DNA of 64,000 bases from a virus, in IMG/VR virus record IMGVR_UViG_3300024350_000252, positions 174,048 through 238,047 of that record. One strand, written 5' to 3'. The notes beneath the pieces were generated by a model, which was given only the letters and a program-made list of their open reading frames with translations, searched no databases and was not told the DNA's origin. Below are positions 9,743-21,400 of this stretch, in pieces. The translations under genes were made by a program, and so were the position numbers. The stretch's first letter is position 1. Every line of letters starts with the position of its first letter.

Positions 9743-10393
9743 ATGAGAAAGTTATTTCAAATTACATTGCCCGACGAACCATACAAAACAGCCACTACTA
9801 AAAATCAAAAAGTAGACTGTATGTATGTGGGCCCACGATATATGGTACTTTGTATCGATAATACTACTGATTTAGTAAAATATGTAGGTAGACGTGCTGA
9901 CACGATCGAAGAAGCAGAATTAGATAATCACGTAGAAGATGATCATTATCATGTTTTGCTAGATGCTTCTGTGAATACATTTGAAGCAGCATATCTTACA
10001 GGACAGTACGAACACGGTGAGATAGAGAATTATACCGAAACGTTACCTACAAAAAACGCAGCAGGTGAGTTCGAAACTTATACATATCACTATGATGATT
10101 ACAGAGGTATTATAGGACAGATTTATTGGAATCAGGTTCTTTATTACAATCCTTCAAATAAAACTTTCAAAGAACCCGCAAGAAGAGAACATGCTACTGA
10201 CTGGGATCAAGTAGTAAAAACTACTAAAGATGGGGCTGCTGAAATACGTAAAATGTTAGAAGCTAATGATTATTTTCCAGCTCAATTAGCAGTTATCAAT
10301 GAATATCTAGATTGGGTTGATACTTTTGAAGAAAAGTATGCTGATGTAGATCATTGGAAAGTTCCATTTCCACCATATCCAAACATGGCTTAA
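9743..10393 (+). CDS. Hypothetical protein following the Cys-rich cluster
   Basis: 216 aa, acidic and rich in Tyr, Asp and Glu. It has a long central His/Tyr/Asp-rich part and a Trp- and Pro-rich C-terminus (Val-Pro-Phe-Pro-Pro-Tyr-Pro). No signal peptide, transmembrane segment or known catalytic motif is visible. It has its own late promoter and a good ribosome site, so late expression and a virion or assembly role are likely. I do not recognise the family. Confidence 0.6.
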   Translation: MRKLFQITLPDEPYKTATTKNQKVDCMYVGPRYMVLCIDNTTDLVKYVGRRADTIEEAELDNHVEDDHYHVLLDASVNTFEAAYLTGQYEHGEIENYTETLPTKNAAGEFETYTYHYDDYRGIIGQIYWNQVLYYNPSNKTFKEPARREHATDWDQVVKTTKDGAAEIRKMLEANDYFPAQLAVINEYLDWVDTFEEKYADVDHWKVPFPPYPNMA

Positions 10394-10411
10394 TTTAGTC
10401 TGGACCAGATC

Positions 10412-10458
10412 TAGGTCGACTGTTACCGTATAGCTAATATATAGTAGCACTCGACCTA
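10412..10458 (+). other. Long inverted repeat in the gap before the glycosyltransferase gene
   Basis: TAGGTCGA at 10412-10419 pairs perfectly with TCGACCTA at 10451-10458, and pairing can continue past one C-C mismatch. The loop is AT-rich (about 25-31 nt). No T-run follows, so it is not an ordinary intrinsic terminator. It fills most of the 81-nt gap. It could be a structured leader, an RNase processing site or an operator. Confidence 0.5.
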
Positions 10459-10474
10459 TATTCTTGGAGACTAA

Positions 10475-11431
10475 ATGGAACAGCAACAACCAACACAGCG
10501 ATCAAAAGCCTTTTTCTTAAATGGCGGCGCTGGCAGAGTTCTATGCTCTATCCCGGCATTAGAAAAATACGAAGAAGAATCAGGGGATAAAGATTTCATC
10601 ATAGTGTGCGAAGGTGGTACGGAAGTGTTCAAAGGACATCCTACACTAGACAGCAGAACATATGACAATTGGCACAAGAATCTTTTTGTAGAAAAAATCA
10701 AAGATCGCGATTGTGTAACACCCGAGCCTTATAGAGTTTGGGAATATTACAATCAAAAATGCGATCTAGCACAGGCATTTGATATCGAAATCAATAGAAA
10801 AGGCATTAGAGAATTACCTAAACCTAATCTAAGATTGAGCAAAGACGAATTGTTAGTAGGTAGACAGCTAATCGCCGACGTCAAGAAAAAAATCAAGAAA
10901 GAAAAAATCATAGTTTTCCAACCATTTGGCCGAGGCATAGACTATGTCGATGGTTCTTTTGTAGATCGTACTAACAGAAGCTTTGAATTTAAAGATGTAA
11001 AATCAATCATACGAAAACTTCAAGAAGCCAATTACGGTGTCGTAATGATGGGAGAAATGCGGCTCGATCTTACCAGCGAAAAACTAAAAGATGATGTAGC
11101 AGCACCAGAAAACACTACCATAAGACAGTGGGCAGCTATCATCAAATACGCAGATCATTTCTTGGGCTGTGACAGTGTGGGTCAACACCTAGCCTATATC
11201 GTAGGCAAACAATCTACTGTAGTATTCGGATCTACATATCCAGTTAACGTGTCTTACCCTAATTGTAAGTACATGAATCTTCTAGATATGGCTGAAGAAA
11301 TAAGAGAATATAGTCCTATCAGGATTACACTAGACGAACGTATTGATAGAAAACTAGAAGGAGTTATGTCCATGACTCCGGAAATTGTTGATTATGTAGT
11401 GAATGCTGTTTTAGGGAAGAAACAAAAATGA
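10475..11431 (+). CDS. GT9-like (heptosyltransferase-type, GT-B) glycosyltransferase
   Basis: 318 aa. The N-terminus (Phe-Phe-Leu-Asn-Gly-Gly-Ala-Gly-Arg-Val-Leu-Cys-Ser-Ile-Pro-Ala-Leu) matches the G-x-G-D/R loop of the LPS heptosyltransferase family. The C-terminal half has the diagnostic block Phe-Leu-Gly-Cys-Asp-Ser-Val-Gly-Gln-His-Leu-Ala-Tyr followed by Val-Phe-Gly-Ser-Thr-Tyr-Pro (about residues 230-255), the usual nucleotide-sugar site. GT9 enzymes move ADP-heptose or related sugars to LPS. The gene overlaps the carbamoyltransferase by 4 nt, so the two are probably co-translated and act on one glycan. The acceptor is unknown. Confidence 0.65.
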   Translation: MEQQQPTQRSKAFFLNGGAGRVLCSIPALEKYEEESGDKDFIIVCEGGTEVFKGHPTLDSRTYDNWHKNLFVEKIKDRDCVTPEPYRVWEYYNQKCDLAQAFDIEINRKGIRELPKPNLRLSKDELLVGRQLIADVKKKIKKEKIIVFQPFGRGIDYVDGSFVDRTNRSFEFKDVKSIIRKLQEANYGVVMMGEMRLDLTSEKLKDDVAAPENTTIRQWAAIIKYADHFLGCDSVGQHLAYIVGKQSTVVFGSTYPVNVSYPNCKYMNLLDMAEEIREYSPIRITLDERIDRKLEGVMSMTPEIVDYVVNAVLGKKQK

Positions 11432-13242
11432 GTGAAAGCAAGAATCCAATGTTAAACACTGGCTGGATCGCAGCCATAGCTAGAGGTCATAATTCAGGTA
11501 TCTGTCTATTCAAAGACGGAGAGATCGTTTTTTCTGCTGAAGAAGAAAGATTTACCAGACAGAAATACGACGGCGGTCCGTATGCTTCGATGATGAAAAT
11601 CAAAGAATACACAGACAAAATCGATTATCTAGTAGTAGCACACACACAAAAATTAAATGAAACTGCGGGTCGTGTTGACTATTCTGGTGATGATGTATAC
11701 ACAGGATTAGCTCGTAAGATGAATCTTATTGATCGAAAAGCTGATTTACATAATCATCCTCAAGTAATTGACCTTAGTTTTATGCATCATAAGCTACACG
11801 CTGCTTGTGCGTTTTATCGTTCGGGATTTGATGATGCTGTAGCATTGATTGTAGATGGTGCCGGTACTTTCATCCAGATGTCTTATGCTAACCAACCTAT
11901 ATGGGTATGGGAAGTAGAAAGTATCGTAGACTGTTCATATCCATCAAAGTTCAAAACTTTGTACAAGCATTATGGTACTAGAGAGCCTATTGCTGGTGCT
12001 ATCGAAACTAGCATTCCGTCTGATCAGTACGGTGAAGTAAATGATTTTCATGCTGCCGTATTATCAGACAGAGCAGGTATCGTTAAGACTTACGAAGCAG
12101 TCACAGAATATTGTGGGTTCAGTGCTATCGAAGCAGGCAAGACTATGGGATTGTTCCCATACGGACAGAAAAACGATAAGATTCCTCCATTGTTTGATTT
12201 TACATCTAAGGTACCCTTATCAAACAGAAATGTTATAGTTCCAGCATATCCTTCGTCTGCTAGAGTCAACGCACAACTATTTGATTATTTGGACGAAGAA
12301 ATTCCAGAAGGAGTAGATCCTACTAAATTACAAAGTCGTAGAGATTTGGCTTATGCTTGTCAAACACAGACTCAAGACCAAGTAGTGAGATTGATACGAA
12401 AAGCTGTAGAAATTAGCGGCAAGAAGAAAGTAGTGATCAGCGGTGGCTATGGTCTTAACTGTGTGGCCAATTATCATTATCTAGAAGCATTGAAAGACGG
12501 GGGTATCGAAATTTATGTAGAACCTATCTCTAACGATGCCGGAACAGCTATGGGAGCAGGACTGATGTTTTGGCATGCCATGACTGACAACACAGACATA
12601 CAGAAACTAGATACCCTTTACCTCGGACCTAAGTACGAATATACACAGGAAGAAATTGCGGAAAAGGTCAAGTACGCAGGTGGCGAGTTGACAGACGCTA
12701 CCAATGAACAAGTAGTAGAACTGCTACGTTCTAAGAATATCGTGACGATCTTCCAAGGTAGATCAGAAAACGGTCCGAGGGCCCTAGGCAATAGAAGTGT
12801 TTTATTTGATCCTACATTTCCAGATGGAAAGGATTTTGTAAACACTGTCAAACGTCGAGAATATTTCCGTCCTTTTGCGGGCAGCATTATACATGATGTT
12901 GTACATGATTGGTTTGATCTGCGCGGCATGGATGAAAGTCCTCACATGATGTATGCTGTAAACTGTAAGCCCGGAATCGCAGAAAAGATACCCAGCATCA
13001 TACACGTAGACGGTACCTGTAGAATACAGACTGTAAAACGTGAGCAAAATCCTCATTATTATGATTTGATCAAGGCTTTTTATACAGCTACAGGAATTCC
13101 TATCCTGTTTAATACCAGCTTTAATTTGGGCGGTGATCCGCTAGTAGAAACACTAGATGATGCTATAGATACCTTGATACGCAGCGATATAGAGTATCTG
13201 TACCTGCCAGAATACGGCAAACTGATCAAAATAGCCAACTGA
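11428..13242 (+). CDS. Full-length NodU/CmcH-family O-carbamoyltransferase
   Basis: 604 aa, about the length of two-domain enzymes such as TobZ. The N-terminal Kae1-like domain has the metal-binding histidines (His120-His121-x2-His124), a Val-Asp-Gly-Ala-Gly loop (142-146) and a Ser-Gly-Gly-Tyr-Gly-Leu-Asn-Cys segment. The C-terminal YrdC-like domain starts near residue 400 and carries Gly-Arg-Ser-Glu-Asn-Gly-Pro-Arg-Ala-Leu-Gly-Asn-Arg-Ser and a Phe-Asn-Thr-Ser-Phe-Asn motif. The family makes carbamoyl-AMP from carbamoyl phosphate and ATP and transfers the carbamoyl group to a sugar hydroxyl. All key motifs are intact. Beside the GT9-like gene it probably carbamoylates a glycan made by this phage. 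Confidence 0.88.
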   Translation: MSESKNPMLNTGWIAAIARGHNSGICLFKDGEIVFSAEEERFTRQKYDGGPYASMMKIKEYTDKIDYLVVAHTQKLNETAGRVDYSGDDVYTGLARKMNLIDRKADLHNHPQVIDLSFMHHKLHAACAFYRSGFDDAVALIVDGAGTFIQMSYANQPIWVWEVESIVDCSYPSKFKTLYKHYGTREPIAGAIETSIPSDQYGEVNDFHAAVLSDRAGIVKTYEAVTEYCGFSAIEAGKTMGLFPYGQKNDKIPPLFDFTSKVPLSNRNVIVPAYPSSARVNAQLFDYLDEEIPEGVDPTKLQSRRDLAYACQTQTQDQVVRLIRKAVEISGKKKVVISGGYGLNCVANYHYLEALKDGGIEIYVEPISNDAGTAMGAGLMFWHAMTDNTDIQKLDTLYLGPKYEYTQEEIAEKVKYAGGELTDATNEQVVELLRSKNIVTIFQGRSENGPRALGNRSVLFDPTFPDGKDFVNTVKRREYFRPFAGSIIHDVVHDWFDLRGMDESPHMMYAVNCKPGIAEKIPSIIHVDGTCRIQTVKREQNPHYYDLIKAFYTATGIPILFNTSFNLGGDPLVETLDDAIDTLIRSDIEYLYLPEYGKLIKIAN

Positions 13243-13267
13243 AAAAAGCCCCGCAAGGGGCTTTTTT
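13242..13267 (+). terminator. Rho-independent terminator after the carbamoyltransferase
   Basis: The hairpin AAAAAAGCCCC / GGGGCTTTTTT has a 3-nt loop and directly follows the stop codon. The A-rich upstream arm means it could work in both directions. Confidence 0.9.
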
Positions 13268-13283
13268 ATTATGTCCGAAATCA

Positions 13284-13291
13284 GTTAAATA
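13284..13291 (+). promoter_or_regulatory. T4-type late promoter (GTTAAATA), leadered class
   Basis: The TAAATA core ends 21 nt before the ATG at 13312, directly after the terminator. The leader contains an AGAGAG ribosome site. Confidence 0.55.
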
Positions 13292-13311
13292 CATAATACA
13301 AGAGAGTGACC

Positions 13312-14859
13312 ATGACTGATTTCAACAAGTTTTTTAACATAGACGTAAAGAACACATTAGGGTTAAAAAACGGGGTGAACTTTAACTATAAAGGGCCCTG
13401 GGTACAGGTCTATGAAAATACAGAACTAGATCGTTGGTATGTTGGTGATTTTGCCAGCGCCAATTATCATATTTCTATCGAATTCAACTCTAACAAAAAA
13501 GAAACATTATCAGTTTTAGTAGTTGCCCGCCCAGGGTATGCCAACTATACAGTTTACGGGCGTGTGGCTATCGACGATGAATTAGTTGATATATCTGCGG
13601 TGGTTAATAATAACCATCTATCTTTGATATTGAATCCAAAAGTAGCAGCATACAAAGGTATGCGAGCAATATTTACAGCCACATATGCTGGTACGTTGAC
13701 CGCACTATCTATACCTGCTACCCCGACATTTTTAGTCCCAGATACTAGTCCAAATTCAGGCAGCGGAACTCCTGGTACCGGCAGTTCGGCTATAGATCTA
13801 ACCAGCATCACTACAGATGTAGTACCTTTAGATACCGGAGTTAAAGACCTAGGCAAAACAGGAAAACGCTGGAGAGATCTTTTCATCAGCGGAAATTTAA
13901 ACATCAATGGCGCTATCATTGGTGCTTCTAACAATGCTGTCGATTTACCAACAGGTAGCACTATCGGCGGATCTACGTTAAAATCTTTTTCTACGGTTTC
14001 GGTAGCAGGACAAAACAGTATAACAACTTCTTTAGTAGGTGACAGTTTTACTATAGCAGCAGGAACTGGTATTTCTTTAACCACCGATTCTATTAATAAA
14101 GTATTAACTATAACCAACACAGGATCCGGCAGCAGCAGTGGTGGAACTACAGTTTCTGCGTCAGGTTTTGGCATCATAGCGGTTTCTGGACAGAACAATG
14201 TGTTGGCTACTAGATCGACAGACTCAGTACAGTTCATAGCCGGTAGTGGTATGACTATTACCACTAACCCTACGAACAAAACGATAACTTTTGTGTCATC
14301 GGGCGGAAGTGGTGGCAGTGGCGGAACAGCAACACAGGCCATAATCAATGAAATCACGACAGGTGAATATCCGATGGTGCTAGCTGCCGGTATCGATCCT
14401 TTGTCTGGCAAGGCTCTTTATGCTAACACAAACTATAAGCTCAATATCGATACCGGCGTATTAAGTGTATCGTCTACTAGTTCTCGATGGGCAGACTTAG
14501 CAGAAAATTATCTAGCTGATCGAGACTATGCTCCGGGTACCGTTGTAGAATTTGGTGGACAATTAGAAATTACCCAAGCTGGCGTAGTATCAAAAAAGAT
14601 AGCAGGAATCATATCAACTAGACCGGCACACCTCATGAATGGAGAATTGAAAGGCGAGTATGTAAAACCTGTAGCACTAGCAGGAAGAGTTCCGTGTAAA
14701 GTAACAGGTAAGGTTAAAAAAGGTGACATGATGGTCAGTGCCGGGGGCGGAAAAGCCAAGGCATCTTCTAATCCCGAAATAGGCTCAGTTATCGGAAAAG
14801 CATTAGAAGATTTTGATGGGGTTGACGGTACGATAGAAGTCGTAGTCGGTAGAATTTGA
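13312..14859 (+). CDS. Tail-fibre protein with a C-terminal domain like phage autoproteolytic/appendage ends
   Basis: 515 aa from the ATG at 13312; a GTG six bases upstream is less likely because it overlaps the AGAGAG ribosome site. The N-terminal half is a globular beta domain. A Gly/Ser/Thr-rich stalk with repeated Gly-Ser and Ile-Thr patterns follows. The last 120 residues (Arg-Trp-Ala-Asp-Leu-Ala-Glu-Asn-Tyr-Leu-Ala-Asp, then Val-Ala-Leu-Ala-Gly-Arg-Val-Pro-Cys-Lys-Val) form a domain common at the ends of T4-like cyanophage fibres and related to the 'Peptidase_G2' appendage domain. Self-cleavage is possible but no catalytic residues are assigned. Confidence 0.7.
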   Translation: MTDFNKFFNIDVKNTLGLKNGVNFNYKGPWVQVYENTELDRWYVGDFASANYHISIEFNSNKKETLSVLVVARPGYANYTVYGRVAIDDELVDISAVVNNNHLSLILNPKVAAYKGMRAIFTATYAGTLTALSIPATPTFLVPDTSPNSGSGTPGTGSSAIDLTSITTDVVPLDTGVKDLGKTGKRWRDLFISGNLNINGAIIGASNNAVDLPTGSTIGGSTLKSFSTVSVAGQNSITTSLVGDSFTIAAGTGISLTTDSINKVLTITNTGSGSSSGGTTVSASGFGIIAVSGQNNVLATRSTDSVQFIAGSGMTITTNPTNKTITFVSSGGSGGSGGTATQAIINEITTGEYPMVLAAGIDPLSGKALYANTNYKLNIDTGVLSVSSTSSRWADLAENYLADRDYAPGTVVEFGGQLEITQAGVVSKKIAGIISTRPAHLMNGELKGEYVKPVALAGRVPCKVTGKVKKGDMMVSAGGGKAKASSNPEIGSVIGKALEDFDGVDGTIEVVVGRI

Positions 14860-14862
14860 TCA

Positions 14863-14870
14863 AATAAATA
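14863..14870 (+). promoter_or_regulatory. T4-type late promoter (AATAAATA), leadered class
   Basis: The core ends 20 nt before the ATG at 14890. A GCGGG stretch in the leader is a weak ribosome site. Confidence 0.55.
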
Positions 14871-14889
14871 TAGGGCTAGCGGGTAAAAA

Positions 14890-15438
14890 ATGACTACAAA
14901 CAGCAAAAGATTAAGCTCAGATTATGGATTTAAAAGTCCTGGATTTTCTGTAGATTCAAACGGAAACATCACCGGTACCAGTTTAGGTATAAAAGGTGTA
15001 AGTATCATCGATAGCACAGGAGCATTGACATCCAACGTCAAAATTACTTCTATCGAAGTCCTGGGATCTTTACAAAATCTCGATGTCAATGGCAATGTAA
15101 ACATACGTAATGGCAGTGTTTCTAGACTGTCAGTTAACGCAGGAAGAGTAGTGATCAAAAGTGGTACTACTGGCACTATCGACAATATGAATATCGGTAC
15201 TATAACACCTGGAACAGTATCAACATATAATCTCAGTATAGTCAATAATGGCTCTAGTCCAGGTAATCTCAATGTCAGTGGCGCAGATATAGTAGCTAAT
15301 AATGCTACAATTTCGGGTAATATAATTGCCACAGGCTATATCTTGTTAGCCAATAGTCCAACCGCAGCCACTCACGCAGTTAGAAAAGACTATGTGGATT
15401 CTAGCGCGATTACATACGCAGTAGCTTTTGGAGCATAA
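14890..15438 (+). CDS. Small tail-fibre protein
   Basis: 182 aa. The opening (Tyr-Gly-Phe-Lys-Ser-Pro-Gly-Phe-Ser-Val-Asp-Ser-Asn-Gly-Asn-Ile-Thr) and the regular Ile/Val-Asn-Gly-Asn repeats suggest a triple-stranded beta-helix shaft. The C-terminus (Pro-Thr-Ala-Ala-Thr-His-Ala-Val-Arg-Lys-Asp-Tyr-Val-Asp) is the widespread fibre motif that also ends the first giant protein in a variant form. It lies between two fibre genes and 7 nt before the 2172-aa gene, so it is probably a component of the same structure. Confidence 0.65.
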   Translation: MTTNSKRLSSDYGFKSPGFSVDSNGNITGTSLGIKGVSIIDSTGALTSNVKITSIEVLGSLQNLDVNGNVNIRNGSVSRLSVNAGRVVIKSGTTGTIDNMNIGTITPGTVSTYNLSIVNNGSSPGNLNVSGADIVANNATISGNIIATGYILLANSPTAATHAVRKDYVDSSAITYAVAFGA

Positions 15439-15445
15439 GTAAAAG

Positions 15446-18400
15446 ATGGCAAAGAAAAAAATAGACAACTATGTGTTTAGACCGGGTATAGGCTATAACA
15501 GCTATCTATATCCCAATGCTTATGCTTCTCTAAATAACAACTTAAATTTTATACAGGCAGAAGTAACAGCATACTTAGACTACAAAATAGCTCAAGACAC
15601 TGCGGTCAATTTGCTGCCTAATGCTGTAGCACTATTGACTAATAATAGACTTTGGTTAGCCAATGAAATAACAGCCTATATCGCATATAATGTTAGTCAA
15701 GGTACTCCAGGGTTTACTGGTCGAACTTATGATGCTGCTAAATGTACCAGCGACGTATCTAAAGTTATTACCGCATATATAAACGATTTACGATATGGCG
15801 GAAATGAAAATACTATAACGGCTATTTCATATTATTGGGTAGGTTCTGTTCCGCAGATTGCCGGCACAAGATTTTTAGAAATAGCAGGATATACCTATCT
15901 AAAATCTCTGATAGCTAATTATGTGTTTACAAGAACAGCACCTCCCACAGTCTATCAATCAGGAACAGGTCTGACCCAAAACACATCAGGCTCAAATGCT
16001 GAATCATCAGCGGTAACTAAGATGAATGTTCTAACACAGAACACTATCGATGTTATTACTAGCGGATTGGGCAGCTTGCCGGCTACACAGTTAAAGACAG
16101 CTACATTTGCCAACTATACCTATGATTCTCAGTTGTGTATCAGAGATTTAAATTTTGTATTAAATGCCTATCTACATGATATACGTTACGGCGGCAATGA
16201 ACAGACTGTCTATGTTGTAGGATTTTACTGGAACGGTACAGTTGCGCAAGTTAACGGAAGTAGACAACCGGAAATACAAGCACACACCTATGTCTATCAA
16301 TTGATAGCCAATTATATTATTAAAAATCTTCAGACACCTACGCCTTATCAAGGTATAGTACCGCAGGTTATCGTACCGTCGTTGACATACGAAAGTGCGG
16401 CTGGCGCACAAGTCACTTATCTAGGTTCTACACTAGTTTCGGTTATTGCTAATGGGTTGTCTTCTTTACCGTCTATAATTCCAGCTACTAATGGACAGTT
16501 AAAAATACAAGGTAATTACACCTTAAGTGATTTCCTATTAATTACTAATACAACCACTAACACCATTATCTATAACTTTACTAATCCTGCCAACGGCGGT
16601 GTTATAGTTACTAACAGTTCAGAATTTTCTGATCCTATGGTTAACAGTGGCGGCAACTTCCCCGATAATCCTATCACAGATAGTGATTTCCCTCAGTTTA
16701 GGCAGATAACAGATACAGTAACATTCATAGAATTTATATCAGATACTTCATCTATGAGCAGCACAGACAGTCTACAGATATTTGTAGAAGTGCCAGAGCT
16801 TACTGTAAGGCCATACGATTTTGGAACTGATGCTATCGAGCGTATGCGTGTGGCTACACCACAGTCCATGCTTGACGCTGACTTTGAATACGGACTTCAG
16901 CCTACCAAGTGGCAAGCTATAGCTATGGCTAGAGGATACCCTAGCATATACGAAATTCCTGGAACAGATCAGAATCTAATTTCTATTATAACTGATGCTT
17001 CAACAGGCACCAGTGGTGTAGGTGGCAGTCTTATCACTGTTACCACTGCTAGCAATCACGGATTTAGCACAGGACAACCTATAACAGTGAGAGGTCTAGA
17101 TCCTTCTGTGTTTGGTTTTGCTAGAGCAGAAGGTAGTTATATCATCACGGCTGTACCAACGACAAAAAGTTTTTCATATTATGCCAAAGCAAAAGTAGGT
17201 ACTGTTGCCAGCACATCGTTATTAACAACCTATACTAGTGTAAGACAGGGTGGGTTTTTTACCGGAGCTGAAATAGGTACGCCATCTTTTACTGTGCTCA
17301 GCAACGGATCTACAGGTACTGTTACTACAGTATTTGCGACCAATTCTGGCAGTAACAGGTTTGCGTTCACTACCGCAGGTGCTCCATCTATTGGTGCTCC
17401 AATCTCCGGAACTGGTATTCCTACAGGATCACAGATAACCAGTATCGTGGGTTCAGGTGGAGTTATTGTTACTCCTATATTAACTTCAGATTATCTAGCA
17501 GGAGTTTCGGAAATAGATGTTGCTAGTACAGCAAACATTCTCATCGGTGAAGCAGTAAACAATGGTGTAGGCACAGCTATATTTGTCACAGCAATCAACA
17601 ATAATACTTTGACATTCAGCGCACCTTTCCAGGCACCTTTAATAGGAAATACAGTGACTTATTCTACTGTATCAGGCACTAATATTGTTGGAACAGGTAA
17701 TGGTGCTACTTTCAATGTGACTAGGAATTCTACAGTTGATTATACTGTAGCTGTCAACGCAGCCGGTACTGGTTATGCTGTTGGAGATACTATAAAAATC
17801 CTCGGCAGCAATGTAGGTGGAGTCACACCAGTCCACGATTTCTATGTCACTGTTTCTGGATTATCTGGCAGCGGTATACTAACAGTAAACATAACCGGAG
17901 GAGTTGCTAATCCTATTGATAACCAAACTATTTCGGCAGATAACACTGTCTATACGACTGCTAGCACCGGAACTAATGCTGTATTTTCAGTGACACGCGG
18001 AGTATCAGCTTACACCGTTAACATCACCAATGGTGGCAGTGGCTATAGTATCAATGAAACTTTTACAATCTTAGGAACAGCATTTACCTTTGGTGCTACG
18101 ACTGCCAATGATGTTACTATAACAGTAGTAGATGTTTCTGCGTCATACACGGGTGTCAGTGGTACAGTTTCACCAGCAGGTGGTAATGGAGCTACTTTCA
18201 ATGTTACTAGAGTAAACGCAGTCTATACATTGGTCACCTTGGTTAATCCTGGAACTAACTATTCTCTAGGCGATACTATCACTATATTAGGAACAGATCT
18301 AGGTGGTACTACCACGACTAACGATCTTACCATATCAGTGTCAGGAATTGGTGTCACAGGTAATGTGGCGTCATTTACGTTCTCAGGTACAGCCGGCGGG

Positions 18401-21400
18401 ACTGGAGCGGTAGCCACTATCAGTGTCTCAGGCACAGCTAACTCGATCACGACTTATTCGGCTGTTTCTGGAACTAACGTAGAATCACAAGGATCACTAG
18501 CAAGTTTCAACATCACACGACAGACGTCGCTTTACTCTTCGGTCACGCTAGCAACTAATGGTATAGGCTATGCTACTGGAAATAGAATATTAATATTAGG
18601 AACAGCTCTAGGAGGAGCAAGTCCTGCTAACGATCTAGTTATAACTGTCGGTTCTGTCAACGGTGTCGGAGTTATATCTACAGTGTCGTATGATACGGGA
18701 CAAGCAGCAGCAGGTGGCACCACTTTTGCTCTTTATTCTACCATTACATTCAGTGACGTTACATCGCAAGCAGTGCCAGCTAGCACATCTATCAATTATG
18801 CAGCACTGGCTACTATACGTGTTGACTTTGCTAATTACCACGGATTCGTACCAGGTAGCTCGATCATTGTAGCGGTCACTTCAGATAACGGAGTGAACAA
18901 TCACAATCTTGCCGGCGGTAGTTATTTTATTACACAGGTACCAACAGCGACATCGATACAATTTTTTGCTAGAGCAGCGGGAACTATTACAGGCACGATA
19001 CTTGGTAGAGTTTATGCTAGACCCGACAGCTTCTTTGTACACAGACCGTTCGACGGTGGTGTACAGCTAGGCACCAGCGGACCACAACATGGCGCACAGG
19101 CTATACGTCAAAGCAAGAAATATATTCGTTATCAATCAGGTAAAGGTATCATGTATACTACAGGTGCGTTATTCGCGCCCAGTTATACATTACAAAGTGC
19201 TACAGCATCACCTAATGTAGAAGTAGGAACTATACTAACATTTACCACAGACGACACTGATCATGGTCTACAGATAAATGGTAGGATCAGAATATCAGGA
19301 ATAACTACACCTGGTTATGATGGGGATTATGACGTTTATAATATTGTCAACGAAAGAACTTTCCAAGTAGTGTCATTATATAGATTAGGTTCTCAAACAG
19401 CACAGTTAGGTAATGACGCAGTCGTTTCTGTCTTGAACTGGCAAGGTGCTGCTGTTCGAGCAGGCACATTTGACGACCAAAATGGAATTTTTTGGGAATA
19501 CGACGGAGCAAATCTATGGGCAGTACAAAGATCAGCTACCAAACAGCTAGCAGGTACTGTAGCAGCAATACCCAATAGTAATTTAATCACAGGAACTAAC
19601 ACTAGATTTAGAGATCAATTAAAAGCCGGCGATACTCTGGTAATACGTGGTATGACCCATGTAGTGACTTCAGTCGTTGATCAAACTACTATGTATGTAA
19701 CTCCTGATTATCGAGGAGTTAACAACGTAAGCGGAGCTAAGATCTGTGCGGTTACAGAAAAACGTGTTCCACAATATCAATGGAATATCGATAGGCTAGA
19801 TGGTAGAGGTCCTAGCGGATATAAACTAGACATCACAAAGATGCAGATGATCGGATTACAATGGTCATGGTATGGTGCTGGTTTTATCGATTGGATGTTA
19901 AGAGGATCGAACGGTAATTTCATATTCTGCCATAGAATGAGAAATTCCAATGTTAACTACGAAGCATACATGCGAACTGGTAACATGCCTGTTCGTTACG
20001 AAGTACAGAATTATACAAAAAATGCCGCGTTAGCAGCAGATATGACTGCTACACAAAATACCATAGTCTTAGATGATGCTACGACATTTCCTACATTCGG
20101 AACTGTCTATATCGATAATGAATTGATGTACTACAGCGGTAAAACCAATAACACACTGACTGGTGTTACCAGACAAGCTCAACTGAATAATTTTACAGCA
20201 GGAGCAGCAAGAAGTTATACAGCAGGACCTTCTACTACACACAGCACAAGAACCGGAGTAGTACTAGTCAGTAACACCGTAACTCCTCAGATTAGCCACT
20301 GGGGTTCTGCGATGATCACTGATGGAAGATTCGATGAGGATAGAGGATATTTGTTCAGCTATACCAGTTCAGGAACTAGTATTTCCACTACTAAAGTCAC
20401 TGCGTTCTTGATTAGATTGGCTCCTAGCGTTAGTAACGCGGTAGTAGGAGATCTTGGTGATAGAGAGTTGATTAATAGAGCTCAGTTATTGCTACAAGAA
20501 ATTTCTATCACGACAGAAGCTAACGCTTCGGGCGGTGTAGTTATCGAAGGTATATTAAATCCGCAAAACTATCCAACTAACCCCGGCGATATCACTTGGG
20601 GTGGATTGAGTGGTCTGTCACAAGGTGGTCAGCCAAGCTTCGCACAGATCGCTCCTGGTGGTTCTGTAAACTGGAACGGTGGTGCTACTACAACTACTGC
20701 TACGATAACAGTGATTAATCCGATTACTACTACCGTTACTGTGCCTACTGGCACAGCATTCAATAGATCTAGCGGTACCAGTTTCTTCTATGTAACTAAA
20801 ACATCATGGGATACTGCTGGAGCATTCAATGGCATCAATATCAGCGATGGTAAATTTACCACAACCGGTACCAAGGTTTCTAGCGTTACTGCTAGCCCGG
20901 CACCCCAGGCTACCACTTTACCTCTAGTCGTGGGATCGGCTACTATAGCTTTCTCCCAAAGTAATAATCAAAATGTACAATATTTTACACAGACTAGTTG
21001 GCAAAATCTAAACGCAAAGGTCGGATATAGTGTATACACATTAGATAATTCATTCCCATCTGGTACAACTATAACACAGATACAGGGACCTTTTAATTTT
21101 TCAGGAATCAACTATTATCAAGTAACCTTTAGCCAACTGTCTCAGCAGCAGAAAAATCAAGGATCGACTGTACAATTCCAATTTGGTGGCACAGTGAATG
21201 CTGGTACACAGACTCTGTATTTTACACAAAGTTCTTGGGCAGCAAGACCTATAGATACTACCACAGGACAGACCACAAACAGCATTTATTTTACCAACGG
21301 TACTACCATAAGCACAATAGGTAGTTTAGATACGTTTGCTGGGTCTGGATTCTTTCCAGTAACATTTAGTACCGGTACACTCACTTCAGTGGCCGGTGCC

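Noticed and set aside
13554-14411. 285-codon open frame on the minus strand opposite the 515-aa fibre gene
   Set aside because: Pro/Val/Leu-rich mirror of a Gly/Thr/Ser-rich gene; it lacks a domain and lies wholly within a clearly real gene.
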